64,000 nucleotides of DNA from Stemphylium vesicarium (lineage: Eukaryota > Ascomycota > Dothideomycetes > Pleosporales > Pleosporaceae). How positions within the stretch are numbered: position 1 is the first letter of the stretch; every line of letters begins with the position of its first letter. Below are positions 33,730 to 45,075 of this stretch, in pieces. The notes beneath the pieces were generated by a model that was not told the origin of the DNA, searched no databases, and was given only the letters and a program-made list of their open reading frames with translations. Location: contig QXCR01000057.1 of NCBI GenBank assembly GCA_004380135.1, positions 103,979 through 167,978 on the forward strand, given 5' to 3'. A program made the translations under genes and the position numbers.

Positions 33730-36663
33730 ATGGCCAGCAACGGCGCGCAGCCATTCCCTCTACCTTACGAGGAGATTGAACGCCTTGTCAAATCCTTGTA
33801 TGAGCCAGGCCAGGCCAAGAAAATCACAGAAACCGAGGCCACCCTGCGCGTACTTCAGCGCTCGCCTCAAGGATGGGAAATTGCAAATGCCCTGTTGAAG
33901 AGTGACAACGAGCAAGTCCGTTTCTTTGGCGCTCTGACCCTCACTGTAAAGCTCAATGCCGACTCGACCGAGTTGAGCGAAGAAGATTCGGAGCAGCTAT
34001 TGTCTACACTTATTCACCACCTCGTCTCACGACCTACATCATCTATTGCAACTCGGAAGGTTAGCTCAACCTTGGCCCAGTACTTCAGCAAGCCTATTTC
34101 AGTATGGACTCAGTGTATCAGGAGTCTGGCCGCGTCCTTTGCCGCTCAGCAACCAGTTTTAGACGACGCACTGGGCCAACATCCTTCGACATGGGATCTC
34201 CTACCACAGTTCTCAGACGAGCAACTTCTTGTCATGCTTGATTTTGCCATGAGCCTGACAGACGAAGCCAAGAAGCCATCAAATGTTGCAGACCGGAAAC
34301 CGCAGGAGCGCATGGTAGCCAATGTCGAGAGTGCCGAGATCCTTCTTCACGTGTCGTTCGGCCGTGGTATCAAATGGCTGTCCGTATCGATTGATGACCC
34401 AAATTATGCCGAATCTGTACAACAGGGAGAGAAGATCTGTATAGCGGCTCTAAAGTGCTTCACTGGATGGATCTTCTATGCCCAATCAGAGTTCAAAGAC
34501 GACTTGGAGAAGCTTCAACATCTTCGCTCTGTCAATGAGCTTGCCCTCACGTGCTTGGAGTATCATGTTGAGGATGCTATGGAACTTGTAGCCGAGATTC
34601 TGGAAAACTATCCTACCTTCTTCGAAACAAAGCATCAGGAGATGCTGTGGTCAGCCATTTCGGGCCCATGGGGTCTGGAGATTCTGAAGAATTCGGACGC
34701 GGAAACCATATCGCTCGCTCGAATCATCGTAGCTTATGGACAGATTCTGCTTGAGTCCAAGGTTATCTACCAGCAGCCTGAGAATACGCATTATCAACAG
34801 GTCATGTCTTTCCTGCACGATCTTCTCAAGTACCCGGAGCCAGTAGGTGCGGAAGACGAGGTCGCTCCCGTAGTGCTTGATTTCTGGAGTAGCTACGTCA
34901 GCTCTATTGCCGAAGAGACATTCTTGTACGCTTCTGGAGAGCAGCCACCAGCCTGGATGGACACCGCCAAAGCCAATGTCCTTCAAGCGATATCTGAGCT
35001 CGTCCAGAAAATCATTTACCCATCATCGGAAGTCACCGACTCCTGGGATTCCGATGCCAGAAAGACATTCAAGGTTTTTCGCATTGATGTCCGAGATATA
35101 ATCATGGACGCGTATGATCCCTTGCGTGACGTGTTGACTGATCAGTTCGTCAACTTCGCTCTCCATGGACTTAGCGCGGGCAAGTGGCTAGATCTTGAGA
35201 CTGGACTATTCGGTCTCATCGCGATAGCGGATGCATTGAACCGAAACTCGGATGAGCGACTACTCAAGCTGTTTGAGCAACCTTTGTTCTCGACTATATC
35301 TAGCAGCCCCGGTGTTCCTGCGATAACCCGGAGGACGGCTGTTGAGCTCGTCGCCGCTCTAAATCACTTCTTTCTCCGGAATCCGCAGTTCCTTCCCCAA
35401 GTCCTCCCTTTCCTGCTTGCTGCTCTAGCCCAGCCGGCAATCGCACACGGCGCTGCAAAGTCCTTCGCTTCCCTCTGCTCCGAGTGCCGCAAGTCTTTGA
35501 CGGGAGAGCTGACGTCTTTCTTCCACATGTACGAACAGTTCATCACTTACGCGACGGCGGAAGAATTTACGAAAAGCATGGTTCTAAAAGGCATTGCCGC
35601 AATCGTGCAAGCTCAGGATACGGAAGAGAAGCAACTGGAAGGGGTCCGGCAGCTCTTTCAGTACATTACAGGCGATGCTATGCAGGCAATCAATATCACC
35701 AAGGAAGGCGGAGATCCAGAACAAGGCCAAGTGCTCGCACTGACGACATTGAAGTGCTTGTCGAGCGTTGGAAAGGCCATGCAAGCCTCAGATGAGGAAG
35801 TAGTAGACCTCGAGTCTGACAAAGCGCCCTCCACGTTCTGGCTGCAGGGACCTGGCAAAGAGATTCAAAACCAGATCATCAATCTGGTCAACTACATGAC
35901 GCAGGTATTTCCTGGAAACGACGAGATAATCGAAGCTGCGTGCAGTGTTCTCCGGACCGGATTTAAAGAAACAGTGTCAGGGCCCTTCGTCTTGCCGATC
36001 TCTGCAGCTATCGACTTCATCACCAAAACGACCGTCCAGACTCCCAGACTGCCGTTTGTGCTGGAAACGGCCTGCTGCTGGATCTCGTCACACAAGCATC
36101 ATCAACCCGATGGCTTCCATGTGCAGGCTCATCGTTTGCTCCGGCACAATTTGAGTATTATGCAAGCTCTGCAGCACCCTAGAAATGATCCGGAAATCGC
36201 CGTTGGTTGTATTGAGCTTATCCAGAACTTTATCAACGCCGACCCACGTATCATGACGCAAGAGTCGCCCGAGAATCTGTCTGGAATGTTTGGCTTCACA
36301 GTCGAATCGATCAAATCGCCCGAGGTTCTTCCGAAACGTGCGGCCGCCAAGCTGTGGAAAGACATCTTCGAGCTGGCGGGAAACACACATAGCCCGCACT
36401 ATGTCACAACACAGGAGATTGTAGCCCATTTTGGGCCCTCTGTATCTCTTGCGCTGATTGCGAACGTGTGCGGAGAGGTGGACTTCACTAGCCTGGAACA
36501 CATTGTCGCACCTCTTCGTGCCCTGATCAGGGCCGATAAGAACGCAAGGGCATACATTACAAACTCATTGGCAGAACAGCCACTGCTGCAGCGCTTCCAA
36601 CAGGATCAGGGCGTTCAGGATATGGTACGGAAGCTCGTTGAGAGCATGTCCAGGTATATTTGA
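33730..36663 (+). CDS. KAP122: importin-13 / Kap122 family karyopherin-beta
   Basis: Single-exon frame of 977 residues made of helical HEAT-type repeats throughout. Importin-beta family receptors carry proteins through nuclear pores under Ran control; Kap122/Pdr6 and metazoan importin-13 carry cargo in both directions. The N-terminal arm has the expected signature EIERLVKSLYEPGQ, TEATLRVLQRSPQGWEIANA and DNEQVRFFGALTLTVKLN (binding of the last residue before the next exposed by budding importin-13 members). Later helices such as WLDLETGLFGLIAIADALNR and AYITNSLAEQPLLQRFQQDQ fit the family. Length is right (yeast 1081, importin-13 963). Orthology to importin-13 rather than transportin-3/Mtr10 is inferred from the N-terminus. 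Confidence 0.85.
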   Translation: MASNGAQPFPLPYEEIERLVKSLYEPGQAKKITETEATLRVLQRSPQGWEIANALLKSDNEQVRFFGALTLTVKLNADSTELSEEDSEQLLSTLIHHLVSRPTSSIATRKVSSTLAQYFSKPISVWTQCIRSLAASFAAQQPVLDDALGQHPSTWDLLPQFSDEQLLVMLDFAMSLTDEAKKPSNVADRKPQERMVANVESAEILLHVSFGRGIKWLSVSIDDPNYAESVQQGEKICIAALKCFTGWIFYAQSEFKDDLEKLQHLRSVNELALTCLEYHVEDAMELVAEILENYPTFFETKHQEMLWSAISGPWGLEILKNSDAETISLARIIVAYGQILLESKVIYQQPENTHYQQVMSFLHDLLKYPEPVGAEDEVAPVVLDFWSSYVSSIAEETFLYASGEQPPAWMDTAKANVLQAISELVQKIIYPSSEVTDSWDSDARKTFKVFRIDVRDIIMDAYDPLRDVLTDQFVNFALHGLSAGKWLDLETGLFGLIAIADALNRNSDERLLKLFEQPLFSTISSSPGVPAITRRTAVELVAALNHFFLRNPQFLPQVLPFLLAALAQPAIAHGAAKSFASLCSECRKSLTGELTSFFHMYEQFITYATAEEFTKSMVLKGIAAIVQAQDTEEKQLEGVRQLFQYITGDAMQAINITKEGGDPEQGQVLALTTLKCLSSVGKAMQASDEEVVDLESDKAPSTFWLQGPGKEIQNQIINLVNYMTQVFPGNDEIIEAACSVLRTGFKETVSGPFVLPISAAIDFITKTTVQTPRLPFVLETACCWISSHKHHQPDGFHVQAHRLLRHNLSIMQALQHPRNDPEIAVGCIELIQNFINADPRIMTQESPENLSGMFGFTVESIKSPEVLPKRAAAKLWKDIFELAGNTHSPHYVTTQEIVAHFGPSVSLALIANVCGEVDFTSLEHIVAPLRALIRADKNARAYITNSLAEQPLLQRFQQDQGVQDMVRKLVESMSRYI

Positions 36664-36874
36664 AAATGCTCGTGACACGTGAATTGAGACGCTAACGTGT
36701 ACAGAAATGCAAAGAGTGGCGTCGCTTTCAAAGACACCGTAAAGGCTTTTTGGCAGAGTTGCAAACAATTGCAAATGCAATTGCAACCGCAGACGATGAA
36801 CCCAGCCCATCGCTTCGCTCACAGCTTTCCCCAACCGAACGCATACTGACCGACTGACCAATGAACCGCAACGC

Positions 36875-37731
36875 TCAAAATTCGGCGAATGCAGCCATCG
36901 CGAAGGTTAGGCCGAATGACAACTTGAACGCGACATTGTCCCGAACCAGGGATTGCACGTTCATGGACTTAATCCGACGCTGGAGGAACGAATATGGTAT
37001 GACATGGATACCTCGCGACTCGATGAACTAGCAATGTGTCAATTTCATCTTCCGTTTTCCAAGCATAAGCATGTAAGGCGGGTAACGGGAAATGCATCAT
37101 CTACAAAAATATCCCAGGATGTATGCAAGGCGTTACAGGGCATGCACCATAGACATTTCAATGAAACGAGTGATTTAGACATTCAACTTACCTGTAAAGC
37201 GAAGATACCTAGCCCAATCAACACGGCTAATGGCTTGCTGAAGACACTGATTCCCAATCCTCCCACCACACCCAAAATACTTCCCAAGCTGATTTGTCGA
37301 ATTGCCTGGGGGTTCACGGCACCTGATTGAGTGACAACTGGCGTCCTTGCCTCCGTGGTGTAGTTGTTCGCCAGATCATTGGTGATCTTGGTAATTGGGT
37401 CGGGGCCATCACAGCGTATACGCTGCGCATTTCGGAATTGATAAGCCAGAAGGGGCGTCGAGAGAATAAGTGGGGTGCTAAGCATCAAGCCTCTGCGGAG
37501 GCCGGGCAGAACAAAAGACATATTGGCAGGTGTATGCGAGGACCTAGGATGACGAGAGAGCTGTTCCTGCTGGAGGTATGCAGAGAGCTGTTTTTCGAGG
37601 GTTCGATCGGCTTTAGCAACGCGAGTGGCAGAGCGGATAGCACGGGTCGGCAGGAGGATGTGCGGAGCCGAGATGGGTACAAGGAGTCGGGTCCTTGTTA
37701 AGCCAGTCAATCCCAATGGCGTTCGGTACAT
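36875..37731 (-). CDS. FUN14-family mitochondrial membrane protein
   Basis: Two exons on the minus strand, 37192-37731 and 36875-37027, with a GT-AG intron, give 230 residues. FUN14 proteins sit in the mitochondrial outer membrane; the human member FUNDC1 is a mitophagy receptor. Visible are MSFVLPGLRRGLMLSTPLIL, the glycine-rich segment ISLGSILGVVGGLGISVFSK and, across the junction, ALQ|FIESRGIHVIPYSFLQRR and the hydrophobic C-terminus AFKLSFGLTFAMAAFAEF. From 37731 there is a 70-residue basic leader (RTRLLVPISAPHILLPTRAI...). An alternative start at 37521 begins at MSFVLPG and may be the true one. Confidence 0.82.
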
Positions 37732-38004
37732 GGATGTTTGTGCAGAAGCAGAAGGCTGACGATTTGGGAGAGTCGGGCTTCCGAGGTAGTGATGTCATTG
37801 GCCTCTGATGGGGGCGTTTTCCCACCAAACTGCTTTGCGCCTAGAGCTTGGACCCTGAGTTCAGAGGCTCGGAACCGTAACGTCGCGTCTTGCGACACCC
37901 TGTTGGACGTGTCAAGATTTCCTGGACATTGACTGGCGCTTCGTCATGACAACTTTCGCTCCTTGAACTGTCTCATTTTCTAATTCGCAGGCAATAAGGA
38001 CACA
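37732..38004. promoter_or_regulatory. short divergent upstream region (FUN14 / Las21)
   Basis: Only 273 bp separate the two divergent start codons, so both genes must share control sequence. No specific site is recognised. Confidence 0.35.
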
Positions 38005-41000
38005 ATGGCGTCTCGAACGGTTCTTCTAACGGTCGCGAATCTGTTGATTCCAGTCGCGATCCTTGTCTTTGCGACTGGCTTCTTCCCGTACAAACCTTTT
38101 ATGCCCGGTCTCGCTGAGTATGAAGAGATTGGGTTTTCCGAGAGTCTTGGGAAACATTGGCAAAACCCGCCTGATGCGCCGTTCGACAAGGTGGTCTTTA
38201 TGGTTGTCGACGCGCTGAGGAGCGACTTTGTGTATGGAGAGGACAGCGGCATGAGTTTCGTGCAGAGGTACGGCCATTTTTATGGAATCACAACACGAAA
38301 GCACATCGCAATTGACAATTCTCCAGTCTGATACGCGACGGAACCGCCCTCCCATTCACAGCCCACGCTACCTCTCCTACCATCACCATGCCACGTGTAA
38401 AAGCCATCACCACAGGCTCCATACCCTCCTTCGTAGACGTGATCCTGAACTTTGCCGAATCAGATACCACATCCACACTTGCGACGCAGGATACATGGCT
38501 TGCGCAGATCAAGGCCAAAGACTTTGAAACTGGCAAAGGAAAGCTGGTCATGTACGGAGATGACACCTGGCTCAAGCTCTTCCCCGACGTCTTCGAGCGC
38601 GCAGATGGAACGAGCAGCTTCTTTGTCTCGGTCAGTCACCAGCGTCCTGCCGTATATAGGAATAATAGAATGTTGATCTTCATGTGCAGGATTTCACCGA
38701 AGTGGACAATAATGTGACGAGGCATGTGCCGAATGAGTTGCTGAATAGTGACTGGAATGCGATGATTATGCATTATCTGGGTCTAGATCATATTGGGCAC
38801 AAGGCTGGTCCTAAGAGGTGAATTCAGCATTCTATCCAGACGTGTGTTCGTACTAATGGTTCTGTAGCCCCAATATGGTACCTAAACAGGTTGAAATGGA
38901 CGGAATTGTTCGAGACATCTACTCCGCTATCGATAATGAGGAACACCTTTCAAACACGTTGTTCGTTCTTTGCGGCGACCACGGTATGAACGATGGTGGT
39001 AATCATGGCGGCTCCTCTCCTGGGGAGACTTCTCCAGCACTTGTCTTCATGAGTCCCAAACTCACCAAGATCACCAAACCCGCCGATAGACAGAGCCCGG
39101 TGAAGCCGAAGAACGAAGGCGAATTTGAGTACTACCACATGGTGGAGCAAAGCGATATTGCCCCGACGCTTGCTGGCTTACTCGGTTTCCCAATCCCTCA
39201 AAACAACCTTGGTGTCTTTCTGGAAGATTTTCTCGGCTTCTGGGATGCGCGTAAGTAGGGATTGTGCTAGATGATGAGGTACAGTGACTAATAAAGTGCA
39301 GCTCTGGATCGCGTACAGCTTCTCTATCGCAACGCGAAGCAGATGAAGAAGATTGTTGCAGCCAAGTACACTAACCTGAAATTTGACGAATCCCTTCCAG
39401 GACCAGATGCTGTTTCTGAGTGCGCGAGAGGGTCCGATGTACGTCTTGCGATGATGTGTCGACTTGGAGATCATAGGCTGACGAAAGGAGTACAAGACCG
39501 AGGGCGAAACACTAGCGTGTCTTTGGCAAGGCGTCGTTGCTTCCGTATTGGACGGGAAGAATGAGGGTACTCATTTCTACAAGGCACGTTCTCTGTCGCT
39601 CACTGAGATGAGCGAGCCCAATCCCAGTGTTTAGACTAACGGTAATAGTTCATGCTCCTGGCTCAAGAAACCATGTCCAGCACAGCTTCCAACTACAACC
39701 TGCCGCGCCTCTTCACGGGCACAGGCCTAGCCTTGCTCATATGCATCTTGAGCTTCTTCGCCCTCCCTTCATTCAAACCCATCACACTAGCCGGTTTCTA
39801 CTTCAGTCTATCGCTAGTGCTATACGCAATCCTCATGTTCGCCTCATCCTACGTTGAAGAAGAGCACAACTTCTGGTACTGGGCCACATCCGGCTGGTTT
39901 ATTTGCCTCTTCTTCAGTAACATGCGTAAAGAATGGTACAACAAGTGGGTTTTTCACCCCGCCATCATGGCGCTAGCCATCCACCGGATCGTGAGGCGAT
40001 GGAACCAGACTGGGCAAAAGTACGCCGGCGCCGATGACATCGTCAACAGTGGAATCTTCCACGGCAGAAACTCCATCATCTTATGGGCGTTGATCGGCGC
40101 TACATACATGGACATCACTATCCGGCTAGCCAGACATGTCGCGCGCTCCATTGCGACGTTCGATTCTGTGCAGAAAGCTCAGAAGAATGTTGAGATTCAT
40201 TCGACGGATCAGAACCGCATGTTTGGAACAATCGCCGTGATCCCGCTGTGCGGTACAGCCGTAATCTTCAAGCTTGCCTTTACAGCAAAAGACGCACCAG
40301 AAATGACGAGCGGACTCAGCACAAGCCTGATGGCGAAGGTTGAAACGCTGGAGCTCGTCGGTCTCGCACGCATGGTATTCGGAGGTCTCCTTCTAAGTGG
40401 ATGCTGGATTACCTTTGCCGAGTGGATCAGATCGAACAAGAGGAGGAAACGCGGCGCCCAAGGCAACGGCGGTGAGTACACCTTTGCGTTTAATTTCTAG
40501 AAAGGCCATCTTAACTAAGAAATACCAGATCTAGCAGTCGCCCTCTTCGACCTAACAACCCTCTTCCTCCTCATGCAGACAAAAGCCCAAAACATACCCC
40601 TCTACTTCCTCTTCCGTCTACAATACTTTTTCCTCTGTAAGTTATCCCCACCATCCCCCCAAACCCGCCATCATCACCATCAAAAAAAAACAGAAGCTAA
40701 CCCTCCATAACAGCCCTCCTAACCCTCACCCCTACAGCAACAACACTAACAACCCTCCTCCTCTCCCAAACAACCTTTTTCGCTCTCGGAAACTCAAACG
40801 CAATCTCTTCAATCGACCTCTCAAACGCCTATAACGGCATATCAGGCTACAACATCCTCGCCGTCGGCGCTCTCGTCTTCTTCTCAAACTGGGCCGGACC
40901 CCTCTACTGGTCCCTAGCCGGGCTTCTCCTCCTGGGTCAGCACGGCCAACCCCAACGCCACATCGCCACGCGCGAACTGCATGTTGCGGATTGGGTGGCA

Positions 41001-41282
41001 CGGGAGCGCGAGTGGTTGAATGAACTTGCACGCAAGGAAGATAAGGGGAGGGAGGTTAGAAAGGGGACGAGGGAGTGGAGTGGTCATGTTGCTGTGCTGA
41101 CGTTTTGGACGGGCGTTATGTTGGCAAGTGTGATGGGTGCTTGTACGGCGCTTAGGCAGCATCTTTTTATTTGGACGGTGTTTAGTCCCAAGTTTCTTTT
41201 TGCGATGGCGTGGGGGGTTGCGTGGCAGGGGGGTGTTACGGTGGGCGTTGGGGGGCTGGTTTGGTGGGTTGGGAGTTGGTAG
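38005..41282 (+). CDS. LAS21: GPI ethanolamine phosphate transferase 2 (Las21/Gpi7)
   Basis: Nine exons: 38005-38267, 38327-38630, 38690-38817, 38868-39250, 39302-39438, 39488-39583, 39649-40471, 40529-40636 and 40714-41282, giving about 936 residues. The enzyme adds phosphoethanolamine to the second mannose of the GPI anchor in the ER. The lumenal catalytic domain, of the alkaline phosphatase superfamily, shows FMVVDALRSDF, HATSPTITMPRVKAITTG (Thr nucleophile), MHYLGLDHIGHKAGP and VLCGDHGMNDGGNHGGSSP. The C-terminal half is multi-spanning and includes FFALGNSNAISSIDLSNAYN, typical of Las21. The end of exon 6 is uncertain: either a GC donor after 39583 or a GT donor after 39544 (13 residues fewer) keeps the frame. 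Confidence 0.9.
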
Positions 41283-41516
41283 GTCGGAGGGGAGGGTGGT
41301 GGGGATGGGTGGAATGGGTGGATATTTTGATAGGAGATGATGTGGTTTGTCACGGTACGTGTATTTGATATGCGACCTTTGCGGTACTGTTTACTGTATA
41401 GCTAATAGCCATGCGCTTCACAATCATGGACGACGTCCGAATACTAACCGTTGTAGTAATAACCCAAGTGTCCCTTTTCAATCCCCGTCACGAATCGACA
41501 AACAGGCCCTCGTTTC

Positions 41517-42682
41517 TCAATCGCCTTCCCCCTTCTTAGTCTCCTTCCCCTTGCCCTTTCCCTTCTCTCTCTCCTCTTCTTCCTCCTTCCTCCTCCACTC
41601 ATCCTCCTTCTCTCTCTCCTCTTCTTCCTCCTTCCTCCTCCACTCATCCTCCTTCCACCTCTCCAAAACCCTCCGTTGCGCCGCCCGTCCCACAGTCTTT
41701 CTCATCTTCGCTTTAACCTCCTCAGGCGCATCTACCTCGTCCCAATGCATACCGTCCTCCGACATCTCACGCGGGTCATAGCGCGGATGCTCAGCGAAGA
41801 TTTGCTCAGCACAGTATCTGCATTTGACCTGTTCGCCTGGCGCGAGACCAGCTGGCATGGGCGCGGGGATTCTTATGGGCGTACTTGTTGTATTTAGGGA
41901 ACTATGGCGGAAGCAACAAGTCAGTATTGACGTTCTCTTCCAAGTTTAAGCAGGAAGAAAAAAGGGATAGGTAAGCCGACAACATACGCTCTAGACGACC
42001 CCGCCATACCCACACCCTCCTCCTCCTCAGGCGCAGCAACAAACCCAGAAACCCCCCTATCATTCAAATTCCCACAATACTCACACTTCCACCGATCCTG
42101 CTTCTTGGCCACATCCACAATCTTTTCCTTCCCCGCTTCCCGCTTCTCGTACGCGTCTGCGCGCCACGTGTCCGAGACGGGGTTTCGCGCTATACCCGGT
42201 CCGCGCTTCTGCGTCGGAGAATCTGGGTCGTGATAGTCAGGAAGCGTGGTCTTTGGCGAGCGTGTGCGGTCGTGAAGGGCGTCGTGGGGAATTTGGTTGG
42301 GGAAGGCGGAGCCGTGGGGTGGGGTACTGGGGACGGGTTGGGCGGGCTGCGAGGCTGCGTGTTCCGAGGGGGAGAGGGCTGCGAGGCTGGAGGAGAGGGA
42401 GGATGTGCGGCGGCGGGTCGTGGCACTGGGGGGTTGCGTGTGTTAGTGGGTGGTTTGGTGTGGTAGATTAAGAGACTAGATCGTGCTGGAAGGAGTTTGC
42501 TGTAGGATGTGGAAGATGATGCATAAAATGGGGGTGGAAAAGACATACGCATCCTTTTCTACTTCTTCCAGACTTCGCCGTGGAAATGGCCCCGAGGCTT
42601 GTTCCTCATCAGCCACAGGCTCTTCCGCCGGGCCAGAATCACCAGAATCAGAAACCCATTCATCGGATCCTTCTTTGCTCAT
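41517..42682 (-). CDS. uncharacterised protein with two CxxC pairs and a charged tandem-repeat tail
   Basis: Three exons on the minus strand, 42549-42682, 41988-42425 and 41517-41901, all GT-AG, give 318 residues. The N-terminus is acidic and Ser-rich. The middle is disordered with TPPHGSAFPNQIPHD and then KREAGKEKIVDVAKKQDRWK leading into CEYCGNLNDRG. After the last intron comes PAGLAPGEQVKCRYCAEQIF. The two CxxC knuckles, ~50 residues apart, could together bind one zinc, as in zinc-ribbon proteins. The tail carries two exact 15-residue copies of EDEWRRKEEEEEREK and then GKGKGK. I do not recognise the family. Frame continuity across both introns supports a real gene. Confidence 0.72.
41562..41651 (-). 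repeat. 45-bp tandem duplication inside the coding region
   Basis: Two adjacent 45-bp units (41562-41606 and 41607-41651) encode identical EDEWRRKEEEEEREK segments. Copy number of such repeats often varies between strains. Confidence 0.8.
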
Positions 42683-43296
42683 GTTCGGATTTGGATCTCA
42701 AGCTGACGGTGCTGTTATATAATGATATTGCAATGCGAGGGTGAATCGTGGTGATGGAGGGCTTTGATGATGCGAGATGTTGAGATGGGAAAGCGGGAGA
42801 GTCATCTTTTGAAATATAATGGGCAGTTTCTGTAAATGGCATGAATATGCTCTCCTTGCGGTAGTGCTACTGCTGGTTCTTGGTGAGTCTGGGGAAGTGC
42901 GCAGCAGTGTTGGGAAACCACACTCAGGCGACCATGAAGCGCTTGCGCTTTTGGTGAGCTGCGACAGTAAAGCACAATGCAAGGAGATCGCTCTAGTACC
43001 ACCGTATCGTCACATATGAGCGACAGAGAAAGACATGGTACGATGGAACATCACCCAGTCTGCGATAGGTCCGATACAACACAGCGTGTACTAAAGAAAA
43101 GATCAGGTTTAATTTGCTAATTAACTACATATACACCGACACCTGTGTCAGGAGGGTATCAAAAACTCCTTGAAAACCGGGCGCCGTGAAATTCCTTCTA
43201 AAACTCAACGCTCACAAGTGTCCAAGCACGAACAAAGCCATTTCCCCACCTCAATGAGATGACTAAGTCATACCGCGCAACATAACGACCATCCAC
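42683..43296. other. intergenic region
   Basis: Upstream of the CxxC protein gene and downstream of the RBR pseudogene. No coding or RNA signal recognised. Confidence 0.6.
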
Positions 43297-44459
43297 CTAG
43301 CGCGGTCGAGCAGCCATAGCACGTACGCGTGCAAGATGCTCAGGAGCAATGATAATGGCATCTTCAAGGACATCCGCCTGCGCAGCATCGTCCTCACGCT
43401 CAGGACCAAAGATGGCGGCGGGTAGAGGACCAAGTTGACGTGCAGGTTGCGGAGCAGGTCTACGAGCAGCAGGCACTCGAGCACGCATAGGCTGTCCGTT
43501 CCTCGCAGCCTCTGCCCGATTAACGATGCCCACGAGCTGCCCATCTTCCACATGCCCCGGAACCCAATTCCGCGGATCAGTAGCAATATTAGTGCGAAGG
43601 GTAGGGCAGTCTGCGCGGTGCCGGGCGTCTCCCCGGTACGGCCCCAGACAGAGCCAGCAAAAGTGGTGGTTGCACTTGTTACCTACAAAGATACCGTTAG
43701 CCCACAGATTCAGATTGAAGATGAAAAGTTAGGGTTTCGAAACTTACAGATCATGTGATCGCACCCCCCCGTTCTTCTAGATATTGATACTGCACTTTGG
43801 ACAGGGCCTCGCTCCCAGCTCTTTGACCGCGGCTTTGGACGCCTTATCTTCGGCCATCTTTACCTTGTCGCAGCCGCCCCTGCCATGCGTGTCCCACGAC
43901 CGGTCGCACTTGACGCAAGTTCGATTCTCGCAGTACGGACATTCGATGAACTTCTTCCCGCGCTTACCCTTGATTCAGTCTTCGATGGAGAAATGGAGGC
44001 CGCGCTTGGGCGATAGGCAGGCTGTGTATAGTTCGCCGGTAGAAAGCGCGTGCTTGGTGGCAGCTTTGTCATAGCTGTTTCGTTGTTAGCGTTCTATCGA
44101 GCAAGGGGTTAGAGATGACTTTACTTACCTTGTGAAAGTAGGTTTGGTGACTGTGGCCCGCAAAGCCGTGTAGTCCATGACGTGATCGCAGTTTCCGAAT
44201 GGACAGCTCAATTCAGCTTCAGTGAGTTGCCGCTCCGTCATCTTTGTCCTTAGCATCTTTGTGATTCAGAGAGTGCAGATGGACTGCAAGTGCTCGCACG
44301 CGTCCTCAGGGGCCCTGAAACACCGATCCTTCGTATTCTTCTCTGCACAGACTAGACACTTCTGTTTGGCCGACTTCTTTTCCTTGGCTTGCTTCTTGGT
44401 CGCAGCTTGGGGCTTCACGACAGCACCGGCCTCAGTCGAAGTCGAGTTGTAGGTGCCAT
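43297..44459 (-). pseudogene. RBR (RING-IBR-RING) ubiquitin ligase pseudogene
   Basis: Minus-strand remains of an RBR-type protein with two intact intron sites (44075-44128 and 43683-43747). The translated remains run from KCLVCAEK and CEHLQSICTL through CPFGNCDHVMDYTALRATVT and IECPYCENRTCVKCDRSWD to CNHHFCWLCLGPYRGDARHR and a Pro/Arg-rich tail ending in ARPR. The frame is broken by three stops: a TGA at 44265-44267 just after ICTL, a TGA after HFSIED (near 43978) and a TAG inside INI-KNGG (near 43779). A seventh G in a G-run at 43763-43769 then shifts the frame within the conserved KNGGCDHM motif. The ATG at 44457-44459 is not in frame with the domain. The intact tail and splice sites suggest recent decay. 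Inactive unless these are sequence errors. Confidence 0.82.
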
Positions 44460-45075
44460 GTCGTTGGTTGAAATTGTTTTCGGTGGTGCTGAGTGTAAAG
44501 TGTAGTTGAGAGAGACTTGGAAAAGGGCGGGTATTATGTCACATAGGGAGGAGGAGCGGATCGAGCGTCCTTTCGACAGAGCGGCCCGCTGGGGAACGGC
44601 GCGGAACTGCTCACAGGGAACTAGACTAGCAGTTCTAGAAATTGGCAGAGGAATGTGAAATTGGGCAGACGCGACGCTGAGCTGTAGTGTGACTGCGCGA
44701 AGGACTGAACTCGATGCACGCTGGATGACTGAAGAAGAGATGAGCAGTGACGAGAAGTGAGACGAGAAGCTTCACGTAAGTTGTAAGACTCCTGCATCGA
44801 GTGTCTGTAAACTAAGTCAAAAAGTAAGGCGATGAAGTGCGGAGTATTCGCGTGTAGTATAATGGACACCATGAACTACGGGTTGCAGAGGGAACATTTC
44901 TAATGCCGCGCCGTACCGTGGCTAAGCTTTAGTTGCATCTATACAACAACCGCAATATTAAAAGTACCACACACATCAAAATAAAATGTTGTATTCGTGT
45001 CGGAAATCAACGCGATTTCTCGCGGATGCGCAAGACCTGTCAAGCTACCCCATTCCCCATTTCGCGTATTTGTCA
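44460..45075. other. intergenic region
   Basis: Between the RBR pseudogene and the 3' end of GCN2. Nothing recognised. Confidence 0.55.

Noticed and set aside
35484..36501. Several 100-137-codon frames inside Kap122
   Set aside because: They lie in other frames of a clearly coding 977-codon gene and are shadows.
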